Source: Diphasiastrum complanatum (lineage: Eukaryota > Streptophyta > Lycopodiopsida > Lycopodiales > Lycopodiaceae). From it: DNA of 64,000 nt. Positions 54,501 to 62,239 of the stretch are shown here, one piece after another; within the stretch, counting starts at the first letter, position 1, and each line of letters begins with the position of its first letter. The position numbers and the translations under genes are program-made. The stretch spans positions 86,288,032 to 86,352,031 of the forward strand of contig CM055092.1 of the NCBI GenBank assembly GCA_029204225.1. The letters run 5' to 3'. The notes under the pieces are model-generated. The model ran no database searches. It saw only the letters and a list, made by a program, of their open reading frames with translations, and was not told where the DNA came from.

Positions 54501-57326
54501 AGGTCGTCGGTGGAGATCCGATGCGAGGGCGTCGGTCGAGATCCGACGCGAGGCGTCGGTCGAGATCTGACTTGAGGGCGTCGGTCGAGATCTGACGCGA
54601 GGGCGTCGGTCGAGATCTAAACAGATGCTCCGGGTGAGATTTCAACAGAAAGGCTCGGGTGAGATTTGATCGATGAGCATCGGTTGAAATTTAACTTAGG
54701 ACTTACAGGATATTGCGAATAGGTTCTGTCGAGAGTGAGTGTGGAGTTTCAATAGGTAAATGAAACAAGGTTTCGTCCGGTCCAGACGGGAGTCGTGGAG
54801 CTCGGCTAGGATAGGATCGTGAAGCCTCGGTCGAGAGTGGAGCTGTGCGTCGGTTGAGATGAAAGTGACAAGCTCGGGAAGGTGATGTGTGGGAGACTTC
54901 AGAGCAGTGGTTTTGTCGTACAAATCGGAATGGTATGGCGTGGTTTAGTGTCTGTGTAGCTGTGGAAATGGCGCCAAATGTTCATAGATTCCCACTGAAT
55001 CTGTGAACACGGTTTCCTCTTCTTTTCTCTTCTTCGTTCGTTCTTCTGTTAGTTACCGTTCTTACGGTTTGATCTTCTTAGAACAGTTTCCAAACAGAAG
55101 CGTTTCTCATATCACAGCGTGTATTCCCAGCCTGTCAGTGGGAGAGATGGATTCGTTACTCAGCTACATGCATAAACAAGCCATGCAACCAGTCCTAACC
55201 CAAATAGATCAGCGTTCTGAATCAGGGAGTAATTCTACAAACTATCTACTAAATCAGGAAACAAACAAGAACAAGATTAAGCTACCCAACCAAGAAAACA
55301 AGAAACAAGAAAACTAGATTCCTAACAGCACTCTAACAGTCCAAGAATCAAGAAACACCCATTTCTTGATGCTTAGAATGTCCAAGAACAATCAAGACTG
55401 GAATGTAAGAAAATATGCAAGATCTACACCACAATTCCAGCCTATTTAGTTTACTTGAATGCTGATTCCTACATTAATCCACAAACAAGAAATGAAATCT
55501 AATCCACAACTAAAAGCAAGAGAGTAAGCAAGAACCTAGTTAAACCACAACACAAGGGAAATCAAAGCATGCTCATAGAAACTTCACTCAAGAACATTGC
55601 CATGAACAAGGAGCTTAGCAATCATCAAGAACTCGTGGAAGATCTTCTTTATTTACTCAAGAGAACTTGACAATACATTCAAAGCTCCCTCACAAGAGAG
55701 GGGGGCCCTTAAATAAGCAAGAAGGCTGTCCATGTGGAGCCCAAGTGGCAATTCCACCAAATTAGAAATTACATGCGGAAATTGCCCTTCCACTAGAGGT
55801 CACCATCAAAAGGTGGCTCACTCTAAATTATTTAAGGGGGGTCTACATTTATTTACAAAGCCTAGGAAGTATTACTGGCTCCTACATGGTCGTTCCTTCT
55901 CTGGGATACACCATGTAGGCTCACATAGATAATTCACTGTCATCCTAGCTAGTAAATTCTCGGCTCTCAGCTTCTTCTGCTCTCCTCCTTCTGAGACCTC
56001 CTCGGTCATGGGTGAGAGATATTCTATGTCTTCAGCTTGGCCCGACATCTGGGGATTCTCTGGAATCCGCTAACACGATTTTCTCCCCATCTCTCTCGAT
56101 AAATTAAAAATTCACGCATCAATGGTCAAACCAACGTTTTGCCTCTCATAAGTGTAGTAGATGGGGCACAAACAGATCTTATTTTCAACAGCTATTTGGA
56201 TGTTATTTGCTCTGGTTCTCAATAAATGCTCAGGGGGTTTGGGGGGCGGTAGCCCCCCGAGAAACAGGGGGTCCGGGGGGCGGTAGCCCCCCGGTGGGGG
56301 GTTTGGGGGGCAACGCCCCCCAACGGCAGGTAAGGCCTCTTCATGATTTGGCCTTCCAACTCCCTGAGCGAAAACACACTTACTGAGACCATCTGTGATC
56401 GTAACGAACAGGCTAGAGGTTAGTTTTGAATTTTTATCCTTGACAGAACCCAACATGGATTAATGCACCTGAACTGGACCATCCTGCACCCGAAACAATC
56501 GACAAACTACACAATAATAATGCTCTTAATTAGAGCTTTCATCTGATACCCATATTGCCCAAAAAAAAAACCAAAAAAACAAAAAAAACCTTTGAATTTT
56601 TTTTGAAATTTTCAGAAACGCGTTTCTGAACCGCGTTTCTGACTGCGATTCTGAAACGCATTTCAGAAACGCAGTGCATCTATGATCTCATGAGACTCTG
56701 GCGCTATCCAATAAATGGCTTCAAGGTACCACAATTTCCAGTGAATACATGCAGTTTTGACTGGTTTTCTTGTCAATTTTATTACTTGCAAGCTTTCTTG
56801 ATGTTGACTACAGGTACTTTACTTGTTAATGAAATTCATTTTGTTTTGTTTCTGCCGAAGCCTTCAAACCTATGCTGCAAAGCTCCTTGATGATATCACA
56901 ATGCTTTGGTGCGAAAATGCTAAAATCATCTCGAATTAGAATCGCCTCAATATTCCAAGTTGTACTCTAAATTACATCTTAACAACGCCATCATAGAATC
57001 CAAAAACTAAAGCAATTTCACCATCACAAAGCCATTTGGCTAATAATTCATTCCTTCGTTTACTTGCTTAATCAATTTGATCATCGTAAACTAAATGGTT
57101 GAATGGTTAACAAGGAAAAAATGAATGGTCTTCTTCATGGACTGAAACTTAACAAGGATGTGGCAGATACAGCAAAAGGCAACGTACCAGTAGAGCAGAC
57201 CAGCGCATGCGGCAACGAAATGCCTTTGCAACCCTTGACCGGATAGATGTATATAGAGCTCACACTTATACTCTCATTCGGAGCCAAATCCGCCACCGCC
57301 ACCGCCACCGCCACCGCCACCGCCAT
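27813..57326 (-). CDS. MOSC-domain protein (mARC / Moco-sulfurase C-terminal type), eight exons across 29.5 kb
   Basis: Exons on the minus strand: 57326-57188, 40929-40777, 30327-30145, 29873-29785, 29605-29541, 29214-29112, 28882-28772, 27950-27813. Joined, they give about 326 residues from ATG to TAA with all phases closing, the normal length for plant members (about 310-320). N-terminal MOSC_N beta barrel: SSIYIYPVKGCKGISLPHA, then GFRWDRQWMVV and QRVEPKLALVE. MOSC domain: SVWEWTGLALDEG, WFSKYL.KPCRLVRFD, FTDGYPFLLVSE, PLPINRFRP, FHGVKLCSRCK (the Cys pair region expected near the molybdenum cofactor) and VYFGQNIVC near the end. Family role: Moco-dependent reduction of N-hydroxylated compounds, usually organellar; a role in this plant is inferred. 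Introns of 16.3 and 10.4 kb are filled with transposons. Intron 3 uses a GC donor. Confidence 0.9.
30145..30327 (-). CDS. MOSC gene exon 3
   Basis: Acceptor TGTTGCAG. Encodes LTAPGMESLRIPLNIGK, SVWEWTGLALDEGGAAANWF and KPCRLVRFDP. No GT donor exists after the conserved RLVRFD, but CCAG followed by GCAATC gives a GC-AG intron that restores frame with exon 4. This donor is inferred. Confidence 0.85.
30328..31267. other. MOSC intron 2, 3' part (non-coding)
   Basis: Intron sequence upstream (gene sense) of exon 3. No recognised element. Overlapping + frames at 30799-31189 have no family resemblance. Confidence 0.45.
31268..32016 (-). pseudogene. Gypsy gag zinc knuckle and protease start (3' half of a split element)
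   Basis: The minus strand contains a canonical knuckle CFICKSPDHMARNC (CX2CX4HX4C, about 31598-31639), followed after about 80 residues by GHEFIALVDTIFSSFTWEM, an aspartic-protease active-site region with DTI in place of DTG. Upstream are frameshifted gag remains (LQAYEERSGMMFFLF). Its 5' half lies at 37406-38009, on the other side of a hAT element. Confidence 0.7.
32380..32700. repeat. AACTT/AAGTT-rich degenerate repeat in the hAT element
   Basis: Short motifs such as AAGTTACAACTT, TTAGTACTTAGAAGTT and TTCTAACTTCTAAG alternate. The same vocabulary reappears in the transposase introns (33240-33340, 33590-33660, 34080-34140, 35440-35600), suggesting spread of a short repeat within the element. 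Confidence 0.55.
32928..36154 (-). pseudogene. hAT transposase, multi-exon, frameshifted
   Basis: Approximate exons: 36154-35880 (RCFYLCDFPFHVAQTPAWRD), 35814-35613 (DUF659: FGCTIISDGWTDAKR), 35366-35116 (VTDNASN, WSPCAAHCLDLLVEDIG, then frameshifted FVTKRQRVLSIFR), 34930-34625 (ERLIKVHGSLR, FWDDARSIV, MQPIYSVLRL), 34453-34254 (QPLHAVACLLHP), 34037-33746 (hAT dimerisation: PVSWWMKYGNDVPKLQKLA, VACERNWSVFALIH), 33507-33398 and 33166-32928 (very acidic C-terminus SDSDEESATEGEGSDEEDEG). Frameshifts or stops occur near 35950, 35217 and 34855, so it is probably inactive. The N-terminal BED finger is not on this strand (see 36971-37205). Confidence 0.85.
36440..36840. repeat. GA then GT microsatellite complex
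   Basis: About 58 bp of uninterrupted GA followed by about 340 bp of GT, TGTTTG and GAGAGA blocks. It separates the transposase body from the oppositely oriented BED finger segment. Confidence 0.9.
36971..37205 (+). pseudogene. BED-type zinc finger of a hAT transposase, opposite strand
   Basis: The + strand opens with MPRQRDPLWDDVTQVMAHQ, then, after a one-base frame change, WTCKYCGNTYGGGPVRIRAH and LLRLRGYEIAVC, the CX2C...H...C pattern of a hAT BED finger. It sits where the N-terminal finger of the minus-strand transposase should be, but is inverted relative to it. Confidence 0.8.
37406..38009 (-). pseudogene. Gypsy gag N-terminal part (5' half of a split element)
   Basis: The minus strand begins MEASLSSSKIHVPSSLYLDE, with a charged stretch RRDFRVHLHEAMSNVCSDLR, then a Pro-rich segment (APPSPNPPMAFPPPRTSKPF) and KVQLGHPM. 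Frames shift between segments. Continuity with 31268-32008 is inferred from the hAT target duplication. Confidence 0.55.
38100..38480. repeat. Degenerate ~80-bp tandem repeat in a gypsy leader
   Basis: GATGGAGGTGGGTGCTGGAC and CAGCCTC-like blocks recur near 38128, 38210, 38263, 38333 and 38410, alternating with AAATCTG..AAATGG. Lies between the primer-binding site and the gag start of the minus-strand element. Confidence 0.55.
38650..38664 (-). promoter_or_regulatory. Primer-binding site of the split gypsy element
   Basis: The minus strand reads TGTTATCAGAGCAC, one base different from the initiator tRNA-Met complement. It implies a 5' LTR to the right (from about 38665), whose outer end I could not define. 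Confidence 0.5.
38665..40776. other. MOSC intron 2, 5' part, including a probable old LTR
   Basis: Adjacent to the primer-binding site, so the first several hundred bases are probably the old 5' LTR of the split gypsy element. The rest is unassigned AT-rich intron. A 25-bp direct repeat (CATATTTAGTGTAAGCATTTTTTGA) occurs twice near 39927-39980. Confidence 0.4.
40777..40929 (-). CDS. MOSC gene exon 2
   Basis: Acceptor GGTTCAG before 40929. Encodes FRWDRQWMVVGKTGRMLTQR, then VEPKLALVEVLLSPDAV and a Ser/Pro-rich end. Donor GTGAGT after 40777. Phase 1 at both ends; joins exon 3 to read SALSLTAPGM. Confidence 0.92.
40930..41766. other. MOSC intron 1, 3' part (unassigned)
   Basis: AT-rich intron sequence, no recognised element. 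Confidence 0.45.
41775..42599. mobile_element. hAT-type MITE, 825 bp, with perfect 8-bp target duplication
   Basis: 13-bp terminal inverted repeats CATAGTTGCAGCG at both ends, flanked by GTTCCTAT at 41767-41774 and 42600-42607. Each end carries AATCGCGATTCG palindromes next to a long T or A tract. The centre includes a G/C-run hairpin (42083-42099). There is no coding capacity. The 8-bp duplication points to hAT mobilisation. Confidence 0.88.
42608..43896. other. MOSC intron 1 between MITE and gypsy element
   Basis: No recognised gene. 43860-43896 resembles a decayed end of the 41.8-kb MITE family and adjoins the gypsy LTR. Confidence 0.4.
43897..45005 (-). repeat. 3' LTR of the 12.2-kb gypsy element
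   Basis: Minus strand TGTTAGCGGATTCC...TGTGAACA. Nearly identical to the 5' LTR by eye, with scattered substitutions and a few short indels. A TATA-like CTTATTTAAGG lies on the minus strand near 44632-44642. Confidence 0.95.
45006..45018 (-). promoter_or_regulatory. Polypurine tract of the gypsy element
   Basis: The minus strand reads TTAGGGGTGGATAT immediately before the 3' LTR start TGTTAG, the expected plus-strand primer. It is short and interrupted by T. Confidence 0.6.
45244..47510 (-). pseudogene. Extra reading frame downstream of pol (unrecognised; coiled coil, Pro-rich)
   Basis: Minus-strand frames, N to C: 47510-47086 (KLDITEMQNWYQQAESFFKA, IPVLTGYQSPYLVHMIY, LQPFGFPRGPNAVTR); about 47080-46870, a long coiled coil (VMAEQKTTLEEVQQQLKHQM) with one stop; 46638-46171, Pro/Ser-rich (PRPPPTFNPSSYSAFNFS, TYKARWDEFLQQLHFPGAAY); 46137-45664, basic (ESEKFERKYPPNMRGRKED, YLKALAWKRVDPFYMPLKRR); and 45612-45244 (DLCVQESAEYCQAMAFLMQQ, LDYRAAFMSS). 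It is broken by stops and frameshifts, including a 34-bp tandem duplication near 45515-45583. The position corresponds to the env-like slot of some plant gypsy elements, but no membrane segment is visible; it looks more like a second gag-like structural protein. I do not recognise the family. Confidence 0.55.
47560..47715. repeat. 26-bp minisatellite, about 5 copies
   Basis: GCGTCGGTTGAGATTTGATG-type units in direct repeat, the same core (GTCGGTYGAGATYTGA) as the arrays at 48.4-48.8 and 54.4-54.7 kb. Confidence 0.8.
48056..48380. other. Spacer inside the gypsy element between minisatellites
   Basis: Open on several frames of both strands because stops are rare, but no recognisable protein; probably non-coding. 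Confidence 0.4.
48395..48778. repeat. 24-25-bp minisatellite, about 16 copies
   Basis: Units such as CGTCGGTTGAGATCTGAGCG followed by AATCC, 24 to 25 bp, in tandem. The unit length is not a multiple of three and frames through it are artefacts. Confidence 0.9.
49162..49973 (-). repeat. Tandem duplication of the integrase C-terminal segment
   Basis: Copy 1 is 49197-49585 (389 bp), copy 2 is 49586-49973 (388 bp). Both encode MPVEFLVPSLRVME through KFRSEGPYVINKISPNGAVQ and RRYYEEL, with few substitutions and small indels. The outer copy (49162-49584) keeps an open frame of 140 residues; the inner one is frameshifted. Confidence 0.92.
49754..50640 (-). pseudogene. Gypsy integrase
   Basis: Minus strand: HHCC zinc domain (AHEGIGGGHFSAEATAK to CDVCQRAK), catalytic core with WGIDFVGP (Asp), ELVSDRGTHFLNAV (Asp) and CNGQAESTNK (Glu), then WAYRTTSKKATGWVIPFHL and the C-terminal region, which continues into the duplicated segment. 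A TAG at 50639-50641 separates it from RNase H in the same frame. The DDE residues are intact. Confidence 0.92.
50639..52110 (-). pseudogene. Gypsy protease joined directly to RNase H (RT deleted)
   Basis: Protease: AILDSGSGVNIMAL (Asp-Ser-Gly, about 51710-51750), then after a frameshift KLRMVDQRVTDL, YKLLLGTPWLQMAGVVQDW and RITFGN. The frame then passes in about 30 residues (YDDWSSTTYDESDSVPIAFE) straight to RNase H: LKTALATAPILRSPDYTKE, FHVHTDASKYAIGGLLA, TTEREALAMVYVV, AFYTDHQALLYIV and ADHLSRL. The + strand relative at 4.6-6.9 kb has about 1.3 kb of linker and RT between the same two points. The 355-codon frame 51706-50639 is uninterrupted across the joint. Confidence 0.92.
52089..53935 (-). 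pseudogene. Gypsy gag
   Basis: Minus strand: N-terminal Pro/Tyr-rich region (PYDPNSTEDYPPEMVSPSTE), a frameshift near 53735, then the capsid domain LDLSKYDGNTDPQRFLQVFE, DRAREWFFNLDREDKRDWSL, KEAFIKRFKPFRL and DYIERLKRLKSQ, a Gln-rich helix (NQQHQQQMEKLTKEF), then cysteine/histidine boxes CPHCRGAHTGNEC, CDICDFMGHTSLYC, CFICGETGHFMVDC and CPDCVRKHSFKDC. Four potential knuckles is unusual. The frame is broken by TAG at about 53364 and 52796. Confidence 0.88.
53985..54360. repeat. CGGTNNCTACGG-rich segment in the gypsy leader
   Basis: Irregular copies of GCGGTCGCTACGG, GCGGTCCCTACGG and CGGTAGCTACGGTGC between the gag start and the minisatellite. Non-coding leader. Confidence 0.65.
54366..54690. 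repeat. ~25-bp minisatellite, about 12 copies, in the gypsy leader
   Basis: CGTCGGTCGAGATCCGACGC followed by GAGGT, in tandem with variation. Same core as the arrays at 47.6 and 48.4 kb on the far side of the coding region. Confidence 0.88.
54960..54978 (-). promoter_or_regulatory. Primer-binding site of the gypsy element
   Basis: The minus strand reads TTTGGCGCCATTTCCACAGC directly after the LTR end TGAACA. TGGCGCC is a common plant gypsy primer site. The tRNA is not certain from this sequence alone. Confidence 0.75.
54979..56075 (-). repeat. 5' LTR of the 12.2-kb gypsy element
   Basis: 1097 bp, TG...CA on the minus strand, partner of 43897-45005. Identity is estimated at about 97-98% by eye. 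The + strand frames in both LTRs (MDSLLSYMHKQAMQPV) are antisense and not considered genes. Confidence 0.95.
56076..56684. mobile_element. Second, partial copy of the hAT-type MITE family
   Basis: Inverted relative to 41775-42599. Shared blocks include GGTCAAACCA..GTTTTGCCTCTC, the G/C-run region (56230-56330), AAGGCCTCTTCATGATTTGG, a poly-A tract and a decayed TIR ending ATCTATG. The other TIR is not adjacent: the gypsy LTR abuts. Confidence 0.7.
56685..57187. other. MOSC intron 1, 5' end
   Basis: Unassigned intron sequence between the MITE and the exon 1 donor. Confidence 0.5.
57188..57326 (-). CDS. MOSC gene exon 1 (start codon and MOSC_N strand 1)
   Basis: ATG at 57326-57324 is the first Met in a frame that has a stop 48 bp upstream. 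It encodes an Ala-Val repeat from a GCGGTG hexanucleotide tract, then DLAPNESISVSSIYIYPVKG and CKGISLPHALVCST. It ends CTACTG with donor GTACGT and joins exon 2 in phase 1 to make T-G-F-R-W. Confidence 0.88.
57290..57326 (-). repeat. GCGGTG hexanucleotide repeat encoding an Ala-Val tract
   Basis: About five to six GCGGTG units directly after the MOSC start codon give AVAVAVAVAVA. Length variation would add or remove whole Ala-Val pairs without a frameshift. Confidence 0.85.
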
Positions 57327-57499
57327 CGCCACCACCACCACCTCCTCCTCTTCTTCTGCTTCTTGTTCTTCTCAGTATCAGCTTCCTCGATTTATGTACA
57401 TAGCGTTCCCTGTCAGATGTACGACACGATTCAAGTAGCAGCAAGATCCAACGGTTCTCGGCTAATCTAATCCTGTCCCATCAACCTACCAATTTTGGG

Positions 57500-58060
57500 G
57501 TTCAAAATATTAAATTAAGAAAGTCGTATTTTGGCTTTTGAGTGGGTGCCCAAGGGCTGCCATTGTATCTAGTCACTTGGCTTTGAGTAGGTGCTAAGCG
57601 TTTCCATTGTATCTGGCTTTGTTCTTGACTCATGAATCTTCATCATGTGTTGACGGGCAGCGGAAAATATTAATTCAACAAAATGACACTCGGTTTCAGG
57701 TTTCAGTAGGTGCAAAGGCTTTGTAATGAGCTTTGTTCTCAGCTTGTACTTTTAACTCATTCGAACAATGACCAATTTTGAATATTAATTCAAAAAAATG
57801 ACACTCGGCATGAGTAGGTGCATTGGGCTGTGATTTGGAACAAGCTTTGTTATGGGCTTAGAATGGTGCCCCATGCGGGTACTGGCTAGTTTCAAATACT
57901 AATTTAACAAAATTACACTTGGTTTGAGTACATGCAAAGAGTTGGCATTTGTAACGAGCTTCGTTCTTGCTTAGAATTCTACCTCATGTGAGTAATAGCT
58001 AGTTTCTACCTCATGTGAGTAATAGTTAGTTTCTATAACATCAGTTCTTGATTGTGTAGT
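57500..58060. repeat. Degenerate ~115-bp tandem repeats upstream of the MOSC gene
   Basis: Units begin AATATTAATTCAACAAAATG-like (57506, 57667, 57781, 57897) and share ACACTCGGTTTGAGTAGGTGC, GAGCTTTGTTCTT and GAATGGTACCTCATG. Spacings are about 161, 114 and 116 bp. A shorter duplication, TCTACCTCATGTGAGTAATAG, is near 57980-58025. Confidence 0.7.
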
Positions 58061-60159
58061 CATGAGCTGCCCTTTTTATGTGGCATCCCTAAGACAGAGA
58101 TCTTGTGACTACGCTTGTTGAAGACAAAACAACTCTCTTGAAAGAAACAAGGTGATTGATATATTACAAGAAGCTTTGTCTTACACAGACAGGGCATTCG
58201 AATTTTTAAACAATAAACAAGACAAACTTTCCATTTTAGATATTAAGAGATTTTTTAAAAAAATCATTTTAACGCTCAAACTCACCTGAAAGTGATGCCT
58301 CAACTTTTAGCAAACCTTCACAATAGCTTACCACTATCACGACAAAAAAGCGCACACTTCATAAATGAGCAAGGACATTGTAGTGTACACAAAGGCTTGT
58401 ACAGGGACAGTATTTTGTAAAAATGTACATTTATTTATAAACACTCATATTTCAATATTAGTGTTGGCCCCACTTTGCATGGGCTATTACTTGCATGCAT
58501 GACCAGGACTTAGACTATCTATCATCTACTGTAGCCAACATTTAAATTTTTAAGCAACTCCCACATTGTCAATTGTCCGCAAACTACATTGACCACCTTG
58601 AACGTATTGCTTCTGCAAGGCAAGGCCAAAAATCGTTTCAAAAGAATGGCCATTTTAACAAACTAAATACTAAATAGTTGTATAATCACGCAAACATGGG
58701 AAGTAGTGGTATTGTACATGCCACCACTCTCAATGTTCCACATACGATTTGAGTACTTCTGATAATCATCAAATGTACAACAACTACCGCATATGTAATT
58801 TTCATCACATCCCACATTTGGAGGTGCACCATGTGGAACAGGGTACCCCCATTATGCTAGCTAGTGTCTACATTATATTCATATAGTTGGTACGTAGGGT
58901 TGCACAATATCCATATTATCATTCTTTGCTCTTAAAGGATTGGTACGCAATTTTCATTCTTAAAGTGAATCTAATCATGCAAAGATTGGCATTTTCTCAA
59001 GAAATTTACAAGGGGCAACCAACATTATTGCCAGATACTTTGAATATTTTTTCAAATAGCTTTTACACATGAGACCTAAAAGGATTATCACGTTTGAAGA
59101 CAACGTGTCGACAAATTATGAATCTTGAAGTCCGTACATAATTCCAAAACCAATGTGTATGGCCCATAGAATATCTAAACTAAGTTGGAAGACAATACTA
59201 TAACTCAATAATGTATGTCAACTCAAATATTGCATAGATGGATGCTCCAAATTGAGTTTGGGACCAACATCACCTAGGACATAATGTTGAAATCTAATTT
59301 TCCCTACAAATCTTATTGGGAGTAGTTTTTACTCCTAATGGATAAAATCTTGAAAATATGGAGCTCACAAATGGAACGTTACTCACTTTATTAACCTCAT
59401 TAAAGGTCAAAAAAGAACATGCAATGCATGGACTAATTGGAGAATGGAGAAATGTTTCAAATCGTCAAGAATTTGAGGCCAATGGTGTGTTCCAATTTTA
59501 AGGCAAATTTATGCACACGGGATGTTCACTCCTCCAAATCACTAATATCCCATTTTTGCAGGAATTAAGTTTCAGAAAGTGGATCGATCTGAGGCTCCTA
59601 AAATATTGAAATATTAATGGGAAAGGTTTATCATATGTGTACCACATAATTATTTCTTAGTAAGAAAGGTAGCTCAAGAAGTGGGAATATTGTTATAGTC
59701 TTTTGGCATGCACCACTTGGAATTAATTCCAATTCTACATAGGGCCTATATGTAGCAAAGGCCACATGTCTTTTGTTATCTTTAAGCAGACTTATTATGT
59801 AAACAAAATTTTGATATCAAGAAAGACTATAGTGTTTGTTTTGATTATTTTATTTATTTGAATTTTCTATGACCTTTAACATTTTCGTATAGAGATTTGA
59901 GATTTGAAGATGTGATGATACATCTAGTTATAACACTTATAAATATTTGGACAAAATTTTCAAATTTTGACTTATTGGGCATTTTGATTCTAATTGATTT
60001 TCACCGAGCCTGGCTTGGACATAGGCTACACAAAATACACAAGATGCAAAGTTTTAATCCTATAAAAAGCAAACATAGCCTCCAACCCTATGGTTTTCAA
60101 TTCTTGGCCATTTCATATTCTATATGACTCAATAATCATCAATAGAATCACATAGCCCC
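58061..60159. other. Unassigned intergenic DNA
   Basis: AT-rich; no gene or element recognised. Confidence 0.45.
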
Positions 60160-61165
<1,006 letters not shown>

Positions 61166-61760
61166 GGGACATCCTAGAAACTCTCTACGACATTAGACAC
61201 GTTACTTCCAAGCTTCATCTGAGGAAGAAATTCTTCACCCTCATAATGTCTGATGCAGATAGTGTCTCGAGTCACCTCAACACCTTCAAGAATCTTATGG
61301 AGCAAATGACTGCAACCAGCTCAGTCATAGAAGATTTTGATGCACTCACGACTCTATTATCGAGTCTACCTAAAGCCTACGAAAATTGGGTAATGGCAAT
61401 TTCTACTCAGGAGCACCTCACTCTATCAAGAATAATCTCGTTGCTCCTACAAGAAGAGATCAGAAGATCAGCATCCTCCTCAAGCTCAGGATCGGATCCA
61501 CAATCTTTGTATTCAAAAAATCAGAAGTTTAGGTCCAAGAGATCTACAAAGTCAGGCTCTATTGACAAGAAGAGCAGCATGCAGTCTGGACCAAATAATG
61601 GTTCAGGATCGAATTCAAGCTCTTCATCATTCCAACCAACGTAAAAGCTTTTCTGCAGATATTGTAAGAGGACTGGCCACGAAATCAAGGACTGCAGAAC
61701 TTTGAAGTACAACAACGAAAAGAAAAAGCAATTCCAACAACAAGCACACAGTATATGACC
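61166..61760 (+). pseudogene. Copia gag with zinc knuckle
   Basis: From WDILETLYDIRHVTSKLHLR (about 61166) through SVSSHLNTFKNLMEQM, LLSSLPKAYENWVMAI and LSRIISLLLQEEIRR to a Ser-rich linker and the knuckle CRYCKRTGHEIKDC (61655-61696), preceded by a TAA at 61642. This is the standard plant copia gag order. The N-terminus is missing or decayed. Confidence 0.88.
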
Positions 61761-61799
61761 AGTCACTCAAATCAGCAACAAGAAGAAGATGATGAAGTA

Positions 61800-62171
61800 G
61801 CTTTTATGACCAAAGAATAACAGGATATCGATTCTTGGTACCTAGATTCCGAAGCAACTCAACACATGACTCACCATCGCAACTCATCACATACAATCGA
61901 AGGTGAAGGAACAGTCATAGTTGAATTCAAAAGAGGTGAGATCAAGTTGTTGTCCAACGTTTTCCACGTTCCAAATCTGACCAAGAATCTGCTCTCAATT
62001 AGCAGAATCATTGATTCAGGTCAGAGGGTCGAATTCGATACGGATGGTTGCACAATTCTTGACAAATCCCAAAAGGTGCTAGCCTACGAAAGAAGAAGCG
62101 ACTATCTTTACAAACTCAGCCATTGCTATTCTTCTAATAGTTATCCTTCATCAGATTTAGATTATTACTAA
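61800..62171 (+). pseudogene. Copia protease region
   Basis: SWYLDSEATQHMTHHRNSS (DSGA active site changed to DSEA), then NVFHVPNLTKNLLSISRI and DGCTILDKSQKVLA. The frame ends at 62171 with no integrase. Confidence 0.85.
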
Positions 62172-62239
62172 ATAAGAGTGTATCATCTATGTAATAGATC
62201 AACCCAGTAGAGTGATCTTTATCAATCAACAATGATATC

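Larger units (their letters stand above)
43897..56075 (-). mobile_element. 12.2-kb Ty3/gypsy retrotransposon lacking reverse transcriptase
   Basis: Two direct LTRs (43897-45005 and 54979-56075) enclose, on the minus strand, a primer-binding site, leader with minisatellites, gag, protease, RNase H, integrase, an extra downstream reading frame and a polypurine tract. Flanking bases GGATT (43892-43896) and CGATT (56076-56080) are a 5-bp target duplication with one mismatch. The RT domain is absent. It sits inside intron 1 of the MOSC gene in the same orientation. Confidence 0.93.

Noticed and set aside
55003-55317. 104-codon + strand frame with MDSLLSYMHKQ, repeated at 43864-44238
   Set aside because: It lies antisense inside both LTRs of the gypsy element; its duplication is explained by the LTR pair, not by a gene family.
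56112-56456. 114-codon minus-strand frame with Gly/Pro-rich repeats
   Set aside because: Translation of the G/C-run hairpins in the MITE; no start context or family resemblance.
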